From Parvularcula sp964556115 (GTDB lineage: Bacteria > Pseudomonadota > Alphaproteobacteria > Caulobacterales > Parvularculaceae): a stretch of DNA of 64,000 bases. Below the pieces are notes generated by a model. It was given only the letters and a program-made list of their open reading frames with translations. It made no database searches and was not told where the DNA came from. The position numbers and the translations under genes were made by a program. Each line of letters starts with the position of its first letter. The first letter of the stretch is position 1. This document shows, piece by piece, positions 1-8,390 of this stretch. The DNA lies in the NCBI GenBank assembly GCA_964556115.1, contig CAZKVC010000012.1, positions 16,452 through 80,451 of the forward strand. Direction: 5' to 3'.

Positions 1-350
1 CCGTGTTCGCGCCGAACAACGCCGCGTTTGACGGGCTGCCCGAAGGCTCGCTCGACCTTCTTCTGAAGGCCGAGAACCAGGACGCGCTGAAGACGGTCCT
101 CACCTATCACGTGGTGTCCGGCAAAGTGCGCGCCGCTGACCTCCTCAAGATGATCCGTGAGAACGATGGCGAAGCCACCGTGACCACCGTCGAAGGCACG
201 GAGCTTACCGCCCGGACCCGCAATGGCGACGTTATCCTGACCGACGAAGCCGGCAACGAGATCCGCGTGACCAACACCAACATCAACGCATCGAACGGCG
301 TCGTTCACGTCATCGACGGCGTGCTGCTTCCCGCGAGCGGCGACGCGTAA
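1..350 (+). CDS. Fasciclin (FAS1) domain protein, 5'-truncated
   Basis: The reading frame is open from the window edge, so only the last ~115 residues are present and the true start lies upstream. The visible part is the C-terminal half of a FAS1 domain: the segment FAPNNAAF near the edge matches the first conserved FAS1 block, and NGVVHVIDGVLLP near the end matches the second. FAS1 proteins of bacteria are usually secreted or lipid-anchored adhesion proteins. The signal peptide and any further domains cannot be seen. The domain ends only a few residues before the stop, which suits a small single-domain secreted protein. Confidence 0.88.
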   Translation, partial: VFAPNNAAFDGLPEGSLDLLLKAENQDALKTVLTYHVVSGKVRAADLLKMIRENDGEATVTTVEGTELTARTRNGDVILTDEAGNEIRVTNTNINASNGVVHVIDGVLLPASGDA

Positions 351-381
351 GCGTTGATTTCCTGAAGAAGCGGCGGGCCGG

Positions 382-891
382 TCAGTCCGAGCCCGTTGCT
401 TCGGCCAGAAGGTGGGAAAGGTTCTCGCCAATCGTGCTGAGCCTTTCCGCCTCACCGTCCAGAGCCGGATAGCTGCGGCGAAGCGTCTTCACCGACGTGA
501 CCGCCACATAAGTCTCGTCCCCATCAACATAGACCGCCGCGCGAAGCGGCAGCTCGGCCGCCAGCTGCGGTACCGTCTGCATCAGCGGCGTCCCCATGCG
601 CGGCGCGCCGAAGACGACGACGGTGGCGAAGGGCATTTCGAGCTCGGCCTGGCTGGCCCCGGCCTGGTGGTCGATCACGGCGAAGATTGTCAGGTCCCGC
701 CGGTCCATTGCTTGAAGAAGGCGATCCAGGGTCTCTTCAGGCTCGTAACTGCTGATTGCGGTGCGGTAGGATGCGGGCACGGCCCTTGGCTCTTCGCGCT
801 CGAGCGGCTGGCGCTGGTTGCCGCCATCCGTACAGGCGCCAAGCGCCATGGCCGCGGCTGTAAGTCCCGCAAGCGTTTTCCATGCGCTCAT
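382..891 (-). CDS. DUF302-family lipoprotein
   Basis: A 169-residue protein with a lipoprotein signal: a short basic start, a hydrophobic run and lipobox LGAC with Cys20 as the lipidated residue. The mature part has the DUF302 fold pattern, including TIFAVIDHQAGA and a VVVFGAPRMGTPLM segment. DUF302 proteins are small periplasmic or envelope proteins of uncertain function. The start overlaps the stop of the upstream patatin gene in an ATGA arrangement, so the two are very probably cotranscribed and translationally coupled. Function is unknown. Confidence 0.85.
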   Translation of the reverse strand: MSAWKTLAGLTAAAMALGACTDGGNQRQPLEREEPRAVPASYRTAISSYEPEETLDRLLQAMDRRDLTIFAVIDHQAGASQAELEMPFATVVVFGAPRMGTPLMQTVPQLAAELPLRAAVYVDGDETYVAVTSVKTLRRSYPALDGEAERLSTIGENLSHLLAEATGSD

Positions 892-1862
892 GCCCGGCGC
901 CCCCCGTCGTCTCCCGTCAGGGCCAGCAGATGCGCCTTCTTCTCCATGGCCGCAAGGTAGCCGCGCTGGATGATCTCCTCGTGCCGGTCGAACGCGGCCG
1001 GGGAGATGTCCTCGAGGTCGGGAGCGATCCTGAGATCGGCGACGTCGATCTGCGAGCGCGCCTCCGCCAGGTGCGCCTGAACGATGTCCATCGTTGCAGC
1101 GGCAGTTTCGAAAAGGTGGGGTTTGGACTGCGACCGCGCCTTCGCCATGGTGAGCTCCTGCTCGATAAGGCGCCTCGTCTCGCGGATGAAGCCCGTCACC
1201 GCTTCCGGAATGAAACTCTCCGCCCCGTCTTCCTCGGCGTCGATGGGCACCGGGACCACCTCCCGCGTCGTCGGTCGGTCGAACCTCTTGAGGGTCACGG
1301 CCGAGGCGTTGAGGTCAATGGCGATCACCCTCTGCGCACCCAAGGCGCGGGCGAGGCTGACGGGGACCGGGTTCGATGCGGCGCCGTCGATGAGCCAGCG
1401 TTCGGCCCCGCGGAACATCACCGGCGCGGCCTGCATCAGCATCGGTATGGCGCTGGACGCGCGGGCGGCATCGAGGACCGAGCCCTCGGTCAACCAGACC
1501 TCCCGGCCCGTGGCGAGGTCCGTCGCGACCGCGCCCCAGGGCGCATCGAGGCTTTCGATCGGCCGGTCGGCATAACGGAAGGCTTCATAGGCGCGCTTGG
1601 GGTCGACGAGCCCCCCAGCAGCGATACTGAACGCGAACTGGCCGAGCGCGCCGACGGGCCCGATCTCACGCGCCCAGGCGAGGAACTCGGGCCAGATCTC
1701 GAGGCGCCGCGCGGCCGAGACCAGGGCGCCCACCGAGCAGCCTGCGTCGATCTCGTAGCTGAGGCCAATCTCTTCGAACGCCTTCAGGACGCCCACATGG
1801 GCCCAGCCCCGGGCCGCGCCCGAACCCCATGCCACACCGATCCGAGGTTTCTCATTCGTCAT
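888..1862 (-). CDS. Patatin-like phospholipase (RssA/NTE family)
   Basis: A 324-residue patatin-fold hydrolase expected to act on acyl esters of phospholipids. It carries the oxyanion block GSGAARG (residues 13-19), the nucleophile elbow GCSVG with Ser43, and the second dyad member in DGA with Asp159. The frame is open further upstream, but I start at the ATG at 1862 because conserved patatin sequence begins there and a longer version would run into the cckA promoter region. There is no signal peptide, so it is cytoplasmic or peripheral at the membrane. It is first in a two-gene unit with the DUF302 lipoprotein and is divergent from the cckA-like gene. Confidence 0.88.
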   Translation of the reverse strand: MTNEKPRIGVAWGSGAARGWAHVGVLKAFEEIGLSYEIDAGCSVGALVSAARRLEIWPEFLAWAREIGPVGALGQFAFSIAAGGLVDPKRAYEAFRYADRPIESLDAPWGAVATDLATGREVWLTEGSVLDAARASSAIPMLMQAAPVMFRGAERWLIDGAASNPVPVSLARALGAQRVIAIDLNASAVTLKRFDRPTTREVVPVPIDAEEDGAESFIPEAVTGFIRETRRLIEQELTMAKARSQSKPHLFETAAATMDIVQAHLAEARSQIDVADLRIAPDLEDISPAAFDRHEEIIQRGYLAAMEKKAHLLALTGDDGGRRA

Positions 1863-1906
1863 CACGAAGGCCCCAAAAGCACGCGATAAGGAAATCGCAA
1901 GGTCCG

Positions 1907-1921
1907 TTAACGCTGCGGTAA
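1907..1921. promoter_or_regulatory. Possible CtrA-type box between patatin and cckA-like genes
   Basis: The site reads TTAA-CGCTGCG-GTAA, one mismatch from the alphaproteobacterial CtrA consensus TTAA-N7-TTAA. It sits in the 169 bp divergent intergenic region, about 110 bp upstream of the cckA-like start. CckA is the kinase that feeds phosphate to CtrA, so feedback control would make sense, but this is a single near-match and is unproven. Confidence 0.3.
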
Positions 1922-2031
1922 CGCTACCCTGCAATGAAGTAAAAGACGAAAAGTCCGCAAGGCGTTCCCTTCTTGTGCGTTGATGCGCATCACGGTGAGA
2001 AGGAAACGGAGCGCTGAATAGCGAGGGCAGC

Positions 2032-5000
2032 ATGGCAGAAGCCGCGAATCGTCGACCTTTCCGCCTTCCCAAAGGCGTCAAAAAGGCGACTCTGAAACCT
2101 GGAAAAGCGGGGCAGGGCAAACCTGCGCCGATGGCCTTCTCGGCCAGCGAAGACGATCAGCAGACCGAACAGGATTTCGACAAGATCCTGAACGAAGTCA
2201 TGCGCACGTCCGACGAGCCAAGTTCACAGCTCACCGAAGAAGAAGCCGAAGGCACCGCCGCGATGGCGCGCCGCCTGCGCGAGCGGGCCCTCAAGGCGCG
2301 CGGTGATGATGCAGGCACGCCGGCTCTCTCCGCAGAAGCCGCGCCGCAGCCAGTGGCGCCCGCTGCCGAAGAGGATGACGACGACCTCGCCGAGCCCCTG
2401 GACCTTCAGCGCCTGATCCAGGCCCGCGAAGCCATGACCGAGCTGCCCCCCAGCCGGCCCGAGCTCTCAGGTCCGATCGACGAGGCCGAGCCGAAGCCTG
2501 TCCTCAAGCCCTTCCCCAAGGAAGACGCGCCGGCTCCGGGCCGCAAAAAAGAGCCGCTGATGCCAAAGCTCAAGGAGCCGGTGTTCTCGGGCTATGACGA
2601 CGCTGACCATGAGGATGACGAGGACGCCCTCATCATGCCCGAAAGCGCGGCGATTGCATCACCCCCGCCCGCAGCCGAGACCACGACGCCCGCGGCCAAG
2701 GCGGATTTCAGGGCATTGATCAGGAGCAAGAAGGCCGACGACGACGCGGAAGCCTTCGCCCGGCGTCTTGCGGCTCTCAATGATGACGATCTCCTCCTGA
2801 AGAGCGACGACGAGCCCCGCGAAGAGTTCGGCGGCGGCTCGGGCGATGGTCCGACAAACCAGTCGATGACCGCTTCGCGGCTTCCCGAGGTCGAAAAACC
2901 GAAGAAAGCCAAGACGTCCGGCGGTGGCCTGCGCGACTTCGCCGAGGCGATCACGCCCGCGGCGCTCTGGCTGTCGCTCGCGGCCATGGTCACCTCGCTC
3001 GTCTATGGCACCTGGGCAGGCGGTGTCGATCTCATTGTCGCGGGCCTCTTCGGCGCGGGGCTCCTGATCTTCGGAAGCATCCTGATCATCGCCGGAGCCG
3101 TGAAGGCCTATTCGCCGATCCTTCTTGCCAGCTTCCTCTTCAAGCGGGTCGGCCGCTCCCATGACGATGCCGCGGCGCTGGCCGGCAATGACATCCTCCA
3201 GAACCTCGGTCTCGCCGAAGGCATCATCGACGCCGATGCCGATGCGCGGCTCGTGACCACCCGCCAGAGTGTGGTTGTCTATGCCAATGACGCCTATCGT
3301 CAGATTGCCGAGGAAGCGGGCGTGCGCGGCGCGACCGGGCTTCCCCCCCGCATCGACCGCCTCTTCGGTCAGTCGGGCACCGAGAGCTCCAAGATGTTCC
3401 GTCTGGCGAAAGCCTGCCGTTCGGGTACGGCCGCCAGCGAGGTCCTGACCCAGACGATGGGCCGCTCGGTCCATGACCGCAAGGGTGAGCTGCCCGTGCG
3501 CCGCTTCGAGGTGACGGTGCGCCCGATGCGCCCCGTGGGCGATGGCCAGACCTACGCCGCGTGGCGCCTTCACGAGCTGGAGGTCGACCGCCAGCAGGAC
3601 CAGATGAAGGCGGCCTATTTCGACTTCCCCCGGCCCGTGGTGGCGATCGAGCGCTCGGGCTCCGTGGCGTGGATGAACCAGGCGGCAGCCGACACGTTCG
3701 GCACCAAGCCGGGCCAGCCACTGGTCCTCAACGACCTTGTCCTCGGCGAAGTGAACCCCGTGCTGCGACACCTCTGGGAGCCGGGAGCGGAGGAGTATGA
3801 AGTCCGTATCCGGCAGCGCGGTCAGAGCAGCATCACCGCCAGCCGCGAGGTTGTCCTGCGTCCTTTCTCGCAAGGGGGGACCGGCGAAGGCTTTGTCTGT
3901 GTGGAAGTCGCCGAGAAGACCGGCCTTTCGGCCGATCCCGAAGGTATCCAGGCGGGCGCGGACCTTTCCGATGCGCCCTTCGGCGTCGCTGTCCTCGAGG
4001 GCGATCCTTCCGCTGACGGCAAGGTGACCTACGCCAACGGCCTTTTCAGGCAGTTCTTCCCGGCTGCTGCCGAAGGGGCGCGTCTCGCAGGCGTCCTGTC
4101 CCAGCAATCGGTGACCGAACTCGCCGCCGCCCTGAAGTCGAAGCCGCAGAACAAGCCGCTGACCAAGCCCTTCGAAGTGCGGGTCGGTGAGGGCGCCCAG
4201 GCGCATACCTTCCGCATCTTCGCCCGTCCGGTTAGGCGCCGGCGGGGCGCCTACGGTCAGCGCCAGACTGTTCTTTACGCGGTGGACATCACCTATCAGC
4301 GCCGCATGGAAGAAGAGACCGTCCAGGGGCAGAAGCTGCAGCAGATCGGCCAGATCGCGGGCTCCGTCGCCCACGATTTCAACAACCTCCTGGTCGTGGT
4401 CATGGGCTCGACCGAGCTTCTGATGCGCAACCACCCGGTGGGCGATCCTTCCTACAAGGACCTTTCGCTGATCTACGAAACGGCACAGCGGGCACAGAAC
4501 CTGACCCGCAACCTTCTCGCCTTCTCGCGCAAGCAGACCCTGAAGCCGGAAGTCTGTTCGATTACGGAGCTTCTCAACGACTTCACCCCCGCGCTGAAGC
4601 GTTATGTGTCGGAGAAGGTCAGCCTCGATGTGGTCCATGGCCGCAACATCCCCGAGGTGAAGGCCGACAAGGGGCAGATCCACCTTGCCGTGATGAACCT
4701 TGCGGTGAATGCCCGCGATGCCATGCCGGGCGGCGGCAATCTGCGGATCGAGACCAAGCATGTCGCAGCCGAGGATATCGCGGATTTCGGCTACGAGGTC
4801 CTCGAGGAGGTCGACCACGTCCTGATCGAAGTCGCCGACTCCGGCGAGGGCGTTCCGAACCATATTGCCGACCAGATCTTCGAACCCTTCTTCACCACCA
4901 AGGGTGAAGGGCAGGGGACGGGCCTCGGCCTTTCCACCGTCGCCGGAGCGATCGCCCAGATGGGCGGACGCATCTTCCTCTTCAACCGTCCGGGCGAAGG

Positions 5001-5481
5001 CGCGACGTTCCGCATCTTCCTGCCGACCGTCAGCGCCGAGGAGGCGGCAGCAGCCGCTGCCCGCCGCCGCGACCAGGACGTGCAGATCGACGATGCAGCG
5101 GCCGACCCCACCGGCAAGGGCCGCATCCTCGTGGTCGAGGACGAGGACGGCGTGCGCTCGATCGTCGTCAGGGCGCTGGGCATGTGCGGTTACGAGATCG
5201 TCGAAGCCTGCGACGGCGACGAGGCTCTCGAGATCATCGAAAGCGATGAAGACCGCTTCGACCTCGTCCTCACCGACATCATGATGCCGGAAATGGACGG
5301 GCCGACCCTGATCGAGGAAGCGGGCGCGAAACTGAAGGGCGCCAAGGTTGTCTTCATGTCCGGCTATGCCGAGGCGGCCATGCGGGACAAGCTGAACAGC
5401 ATCGAAGGCGCACGCTATCTGCAAAAGCCCTTCACCTTGACGAGCGTGGCTTCGGTTGTGAAGGAAGCCCTCACCCGTTAG
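2032..5481 (+). CDS. cckA: CckA-like hybrid histidine kinase with long N-terminal extension
   Basis: A 1149-residue hybrid sensor kinase. Order: an acidic, proline-rich low-complexity N-terminus (~1-290); two membrane segments (~305-360); PAS-like sensor regions (~375-760); a dimerisation/phosphoacceptor helix with GSVAHDFNNLL and His781; a HATPase domain with N-box NLAVNARDAM and G-box GTGLGLS; and a C-terminal receiver (~1040-1149) with phosphoacceptor Asp1082 in LTDIMMPEMDG. The AHDFNN H-box followed by a receiver is the CckA pattern. In Caulobacter, CckA phosphorylates ChpT, which passes phosphate to CtrA and CpdR. Caulobacter CckA is about 690 residues, so the ~290-residue disordered front is unusual; its role is unknown. 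ATG follows a GAGGG-type ribosome site. Confidence 0.87.
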   Translation: MAEAANRRPFRLPKGVKKATLKPGKAGQGKPAPMAFSASEDDQQTEQDFDKILNEVMRTSDEPSSQLTEEEAEGTAAMARRLRERALKARGDDAGTPALSAEAAPQPVAPAAEEDDDDLAEPLDLQRLIQAREAMTELPPSRPELSGPIDEAEPKPVLKPFPKEDAPAPGRKKEPLMPKLKEPVFSGYDDADHEDDEDALIMPESAAIASPPPAAETTTPAAKADFRALIRSKKADDDAEAFARRLAALNDDDLLLKSDDEPREEFGGGSGDGPTNQSMTASRLPEVEKPKKAKTSGGGLRDFAEAITPAALWLSLAAMVTSLVYGTWAGGVDLIVAGLFGAGLLIFGSILIIAGAVKAYSPILLASFLFKRVGRSHDDAAALAGNDILQNLGLAEGIIDADADARLVTTRQSVVVYANDAYRQIAEEAGVRGATGLPPRIDRLFGQSGTESSKMFRLAKACRSGTAASEVLTQTMGRSVHDRKGELPVRRFEVTVRPMRPVGDGQTYAAWRLHELEVDRQQDQMKAAYFDFPRPVVAIERSGSVAWMNQAAADTFGTKPGQPLVLNDLVLGEVNPVLRHLWEPGAEEYEVRIRQRGQSSITASREVVLRPFSQGGTGEGFVCVEVAEKTGLSADPEGIQAGADLSDAPFGVAVLEGDPSADGKVTYANGLFRQFFPAAAEGARLAGVLSQQSVTELAAALKSKPQNKPLTKPFEVRVGEGAQAHTFRIFARPVRRRRGAYGQRQTVLYAVDITYQRRMEEETVQGQKLQQIGQIAGSVAHDFNNLLVVVMGSTELLMRNHPVGDPSYKDLSLIYETAQRAQNLTRNLLAFSRKQTLKPEVCSITELLNDFTPALKRYVSEKVSLDVVHGRNIPEVKADKGQIHLAVMNLAVNARDAMPGGGNLRIETKHVAAEDIADFGYEVLEEVDHVLIEVADSGEGVPNHIADQIFEPFFTTKGEGQGTGLGLSTVAGAIAQMGGRIFLFNRPGEGATFRIFLPTVSAEEAAAAAARRRDQDVQIDDAAADPTGKGRILVVEDEDGVRSIVVRALGMCGYEIVEACDGDEALEIIESDEDRFDLVLTDIMMPEMDGPTLIEEAGAKLKGAKVVFMSGYAEAAMRDKLNSIEGARYLQKPFTLTSVASVVKEALTR

Positions 5482-5567
5482 TGACATTGCCGTCCGGTCA
5501 TGAATGGCCGGACGATCGGGTAGACCGAAAGGCGCGTGCGTGGTGCGCGCCGCCCCCCCGACCTGGG

Positions 5568-5598
5568 CCCCGCCGCGCCCGTTGGCGGGGTTGTTCTT
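5568..5598 (+). terminator. Probable intrinsic terminator after the cckA-like gene
   Basis: A 7 bp GC stem (CCCCGCC pairing with GGCGGGG) with a 9 nt loop is followed by TTGTTCTT, a T-rich tail. It lies between the cckA stop (5481) and the putP start (5628). A weaker hairpin without a T-tract (5492-5513) precedes it. Confidence 0.55.
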
Positions 5599-5627
5599 CA
5601 AGGTCGAGACAACAGGAAGGGGCAGGC

Positions 5628-7181
5628 ATGAACACCGAAGCGCTCATCTCGCTGGCCGGCTATTTCATTCTGATGCTCGGGATCGGGCTCTATGCCTATC
5701 GCGAGTCCACCGACGACAGCGCGGGCTACCTCCTCGGTGGCCGCAAGCTCGGCCCCGCCGTCGGGGCCCTGTCGGCGGGTGCCTCGGATATGTCGGGCTG
5801 GATGCTCCTGGGGCTTCCCGGCGCGGTCATGGCGAGCGGGATTTCCGCCGCCTGGATCGCGGTGGGCCTGACGATCGGCGCCTTCTTCAACTACCTGCTC
5901 GTCGCCCCGAGGCTCCGGGTCTATACCGAGATGGCGGACGATGCGATCACCATCCCCGACTATTTCGAGAAGCGCTTCGACGACCGCTCGCGCGTGCTGC
6001 GCGTCCTCTCGGCGGTGATCATCATCATTTTCTTCACCGTCTACACCTCATCCGGCGTCGTGGCCGGCGGGAAGCTGTTCGACGCGAGCTTCGGGCTCGA
6101 TTACCGCCTCGGCCTCTTCCTGACCGCTGGCGTGGTGATCGCCTACACCCTCTTCGGCGGCTTCCTCGCCGTCTCGCTGACCGACTTTGTCCAGGGCTGC
6201 ATCATGTTCGTCGCCCTCGTCATGGTCCCGATCGTCACCCTCATGGTGCTCGGGGGCCTTGGCGAGACGGGCGCTTCGCTGGACGCGATCGACCCCGGAC
6301 AGGTGCGCTGGGCAAGTACCGACACCTATCTGAGCTGGACCGAAGGGCTGACCGTCATCGGCTTCCTGTCGCTCATGGCATGGGGGCTCGGCTATTTCGG
6401 CCAGCCGCACATTATCGTCCGTTTCATGGCGATCCGCTCCCTCAAGGACGTCACCACTGCGCGGCATATCGGCATGGCCTGGATGATCGTCACCGTCATC
6501 GGCGCGGTCCTGACCGGCCTTGCCGGCGCGGCCTATGTGGCGCGCGAGACCGGCGCGGTGGACAGCTACCTCGCCGGGCGCGGCGGGATCGAGGCCTTCG
6601 ATACGGAGACGATCTTCATCGTCCTCAGCCAGATTCTCTTCCATCCCTTCATCGCGGGCTTCCTTCTCGCTGCGATCCTGGCGGCGATCATGTCGACGAT
6701 CTCCAGCCAGCTCCTCGTTTCGTCGAGCTCGCTGACCGAGGACTTCTACCGCATCTTCCTGCGCAAGGGCGCGAGCGACGGAGAGTTGGTCATGATCGGC
6801 CGGGTCTGCGTCCTTGCCGTGGCGCTGGTCGCCATCGCTCTGGCGTGGAACCCGGACAGCCAGGTCCTGCAGCTCGTCTCCAACGCCTGGTTCGGCTTCG
6901 GCTCGGCCTTCGGCCCGGTGATCCTCTTCAGCCTCTTCTGGAAGAAGATGACCCGCGCAGGCGCCCTCGCCGGAATGCTGGTCGGCGCGGTGGTCGTCCT
7001 CTTCTGGCTTTACGGTCCCTCGGCGATCATGCCCGAGACGCGGGCTGCGGTGGCGGCCATCATCCCGGGCTTCATCCTGTCCTCCTTTGCCATCCTCGCT
7101 GGCAGCCTCGTCGGCGGCGGCGCGGCCGATGGGGTGATGCGGCGGCACGATGCCATGGCGGCGAAGGTCGCGGCGGGCTGA
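5628..7181 (+). CDS. putP: Sodium/proline symporter
   Basis: A 517-residue integral membrane transporter of the solute:sodium symporter family, close in length to E. coli PutP (502). It imports L-proline with Na+. The conserved early blocks are present (GGRKLGPAVGALSAGASDMSGW, split here as LGGRKLGPAVG then ALSAGASDMSGW; and LLGLPGAVMASGIS), as are the following segments ITIPDYFEKRFDD and TVYTSSGVVAGGKLF, which are specific to PutP rather than to other SSS members. About 13 hydrophobic segments span the protein. The ATG at 5628 is preceded by AGGAAGGGG; the open frame reaches back to 5481 but that part is the cckA terminator region. It appears to be a single-gene unit. Confidence 0.93.
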   Translation: MNTEALISLAGYFILMLGIGLYAYRESTDDSAGYLLGGRKLGPAVGALSAGASDMSGWMLLGLPGAVMASGISAAWIAVGLTIGAFFNYLLVAPRLRVYTEMADDAITIPDYFEKRFDDRSRVLRVLSAVIIIIFFTVYTSSGVVAGGKLFDASFGLDYRLGLFLTAGVVIAYTLFGGFLAVSLTDFVQGCIMFVALVMVPIVTLMVLGGLGETGASLDAIDPGQVRWASTDTYLSWTEGLTVIGFLSLMAWGLGYFGQPHIIVRFMAIRSLKDVTTARHIGMAWMIVTVIGAVLTGLAGAAYVARETGAVDSYLAGRGGIEAFDTETIFIVLSQILFHPFIAGFLLAAILAAIMSTISSQLLVSSSSLTEDFYRIFLRKGASDGELVMIGRVCVLAVALVAIALAWNPDSQVLQLVSNAWFGFGSAFGPVILFSLFWKKMTRAGALAGMLVGAVVVLFWLYGPSAIMPETRAAVAAIIPGFILSSFAILAGSLVGGGAADGVMRRHDAMAAKVAAG

Positions 7182-7280
7182 CGGGCTGCAAAATCTTCGG
7201 TGAGAGCTGCATTGCCGTAGCGCGGGTTCGCCGCTTCTGAACTAGAAAGCGGCTACGGAGTCGCAAAAACGAGGTCGAGG

Positions 7281-8294
7281 GTGGTTGAACCAGCGCCCCA
7301 TTTGCCGGTGCCGCCAGAAGAGGTGGCGGCACTGCGGTCACGGGCACGGGCAGCCGGTCTTGAGACCGGGCCCGTCGCTGCCGATCTCGGCATCGACCTC
7401 ACTGATGAAGCTGCTATCAGCCTTCCCGATTTCCTGCGGCTTCAGGGGAGGGTGACAAGCCTTCTTGGGGACGAGACCGGCCGCCTTTCCAAGCGCCAGC
7501 TGGTGACAGGTTCGACCGAGCTCGCCCTCGCGCAGCTTCCGACCCGAGGCAGCCTGCGCGATGCCATGCGTACCGTCGCGCGGACCTACAATGTGCTGCA
7601 TGGCGGCGCATTCAACATGGTGGAGGACCGCCCCGACGCGGTCGCCTTCATCATCGACGACCGGGACTTTCCCTATGCCGTCAATGACCGCGAGCAGGTG
7701 CTCTTCATCATGGAGACCACGATCCTGTTCCTCCACGCCCTCCTGCGGCTGATCGTGCCGAGCGTGGCGGCCGGCGGCTGGCGGGGGGTCGAGCTCAAGC
7801 GCGATGCGGGCCCGGCTGCCGTGCCTTTCAGCCAGCACGTCGCGACCCTCTTCGGCGCCGCGCGCTATGCCATCCTCTACGACAGGATCGCGTCGTCGCG
7901 CATCGTCACCTTTCCGCCTCCCGGTTCGATCACCCTCGAAGCGGTCACCAAGGAACAGGTGCGCCTTCTCGAAGGCGGCCCTGACGACAGGACGATGGCG
8001 GGGAGGGTGCGCCTCCTCATCGAAGACGGGGCCGCCGACCAGACCGACGTGGCCAAGGCTCTCGGCATGTCGGTCGCGACCTTGCGCCGACGCCTGACCG
8101 AAGAGGGCGCGAGCTTCCGGGCTCTTCGCAACGAAGCGCTCCGGGATACGGCGCTCAGACTTTTGGAGGGTGATCTTCCCCTTGCCGCGGTCGCCGAGAG
8201 GCTCGGCTTTTCCGACGTCCGCAGCTTTGGCCGGGCGTTCAAGGCGTGGACTGGAACCACCCCGAACTGCGCGCGCAAAGACGCTCAGAATTGA
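7281..8294 (+). CDS. AraC-family transcriptional regulator
   Basis: A 337-residue regulator. The last ~90 residues hold two helix-turn-helix motifs (DVAKALGMSVATLRRRL and LAAVAERLGFSDVRSFGRAF) typical of AraC/XylS DNA-binding domains. The first ~220 residues resemble the ligand-binding domain of the OruR/ArgR-like AraC subgroup, with an SLRDAMRTVARTYNVLH stretch. Translation starts at GTG (7281) after GAGGTCGAG. It stands directly upstream of, and parallel to, a TonB receptor, hydrolase and MFS gene, so it probably controls them in response to the imported compound. The ligand is not known. Confidence 0.87.
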   Translation: MVEPAPHLPVPPEEVAALRSRARAAGLETGPVAADLGIDLTDEAAISLPDFLRLQGRVTSLLGDETGRLSKRQLVTGSTELALAQLPTRGSLRDAMRTVARTYNVLHGGAFNMVEDRPDAVAFIIDDRDFPYAVNDREQVLFIMETTILFLHALLRLIVPSVAAGGWRGVELKRDAGPAAVPFSQHVATLFGAARYAILYDRIASSRIVTFPPPGSITLEAVTKEQVRLLEGGPDDRTMAGRVRLLIEDGAADQTDVAKALGMSVATLRRRLTEEGASFRALRNEALRDTALRLLEGDLPLAAVAERLGFSDVRSFGRAFKAWTGTTPNCARKDAQN

Positions 8295-8304
8295 GCGAAC
8301 TTGT

Positions 8305-8360
8305 CCATGGTCTGTAAGCGGCCCGGTCATAGAGCAAGCGTGATGGAACCCTTACCATGG
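8305..8360. promoter_or_regulatory. Imperfect inverted repeat upstream of the TonB receptor
   Basis: CCATGGTctgTAAG at 8305 faces CTTACCATGG at 8351-8360; the arms match except for a 3 nt insertion in the left arm. It lies between the AraC regulator and the receptor it may control, so it is a candidate operator. Evidence is positional only. Confidence 0.25.
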
Positions 8361-8390
8361 CGTCAGAAAAATATCCTCGGGAGGACAATC

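Noticed and set aside
5492..5513. Main terminator of the cckA-like gene
   Set aside because: The hairpin has a G-T pair and no T-tract; the one at 5568-5598 is better.
2659..5601. 980-codon antisense frame over the cckA-like gene
   Set aside because: Shadow of a well-supported kinase; no domain and no ribosome site.
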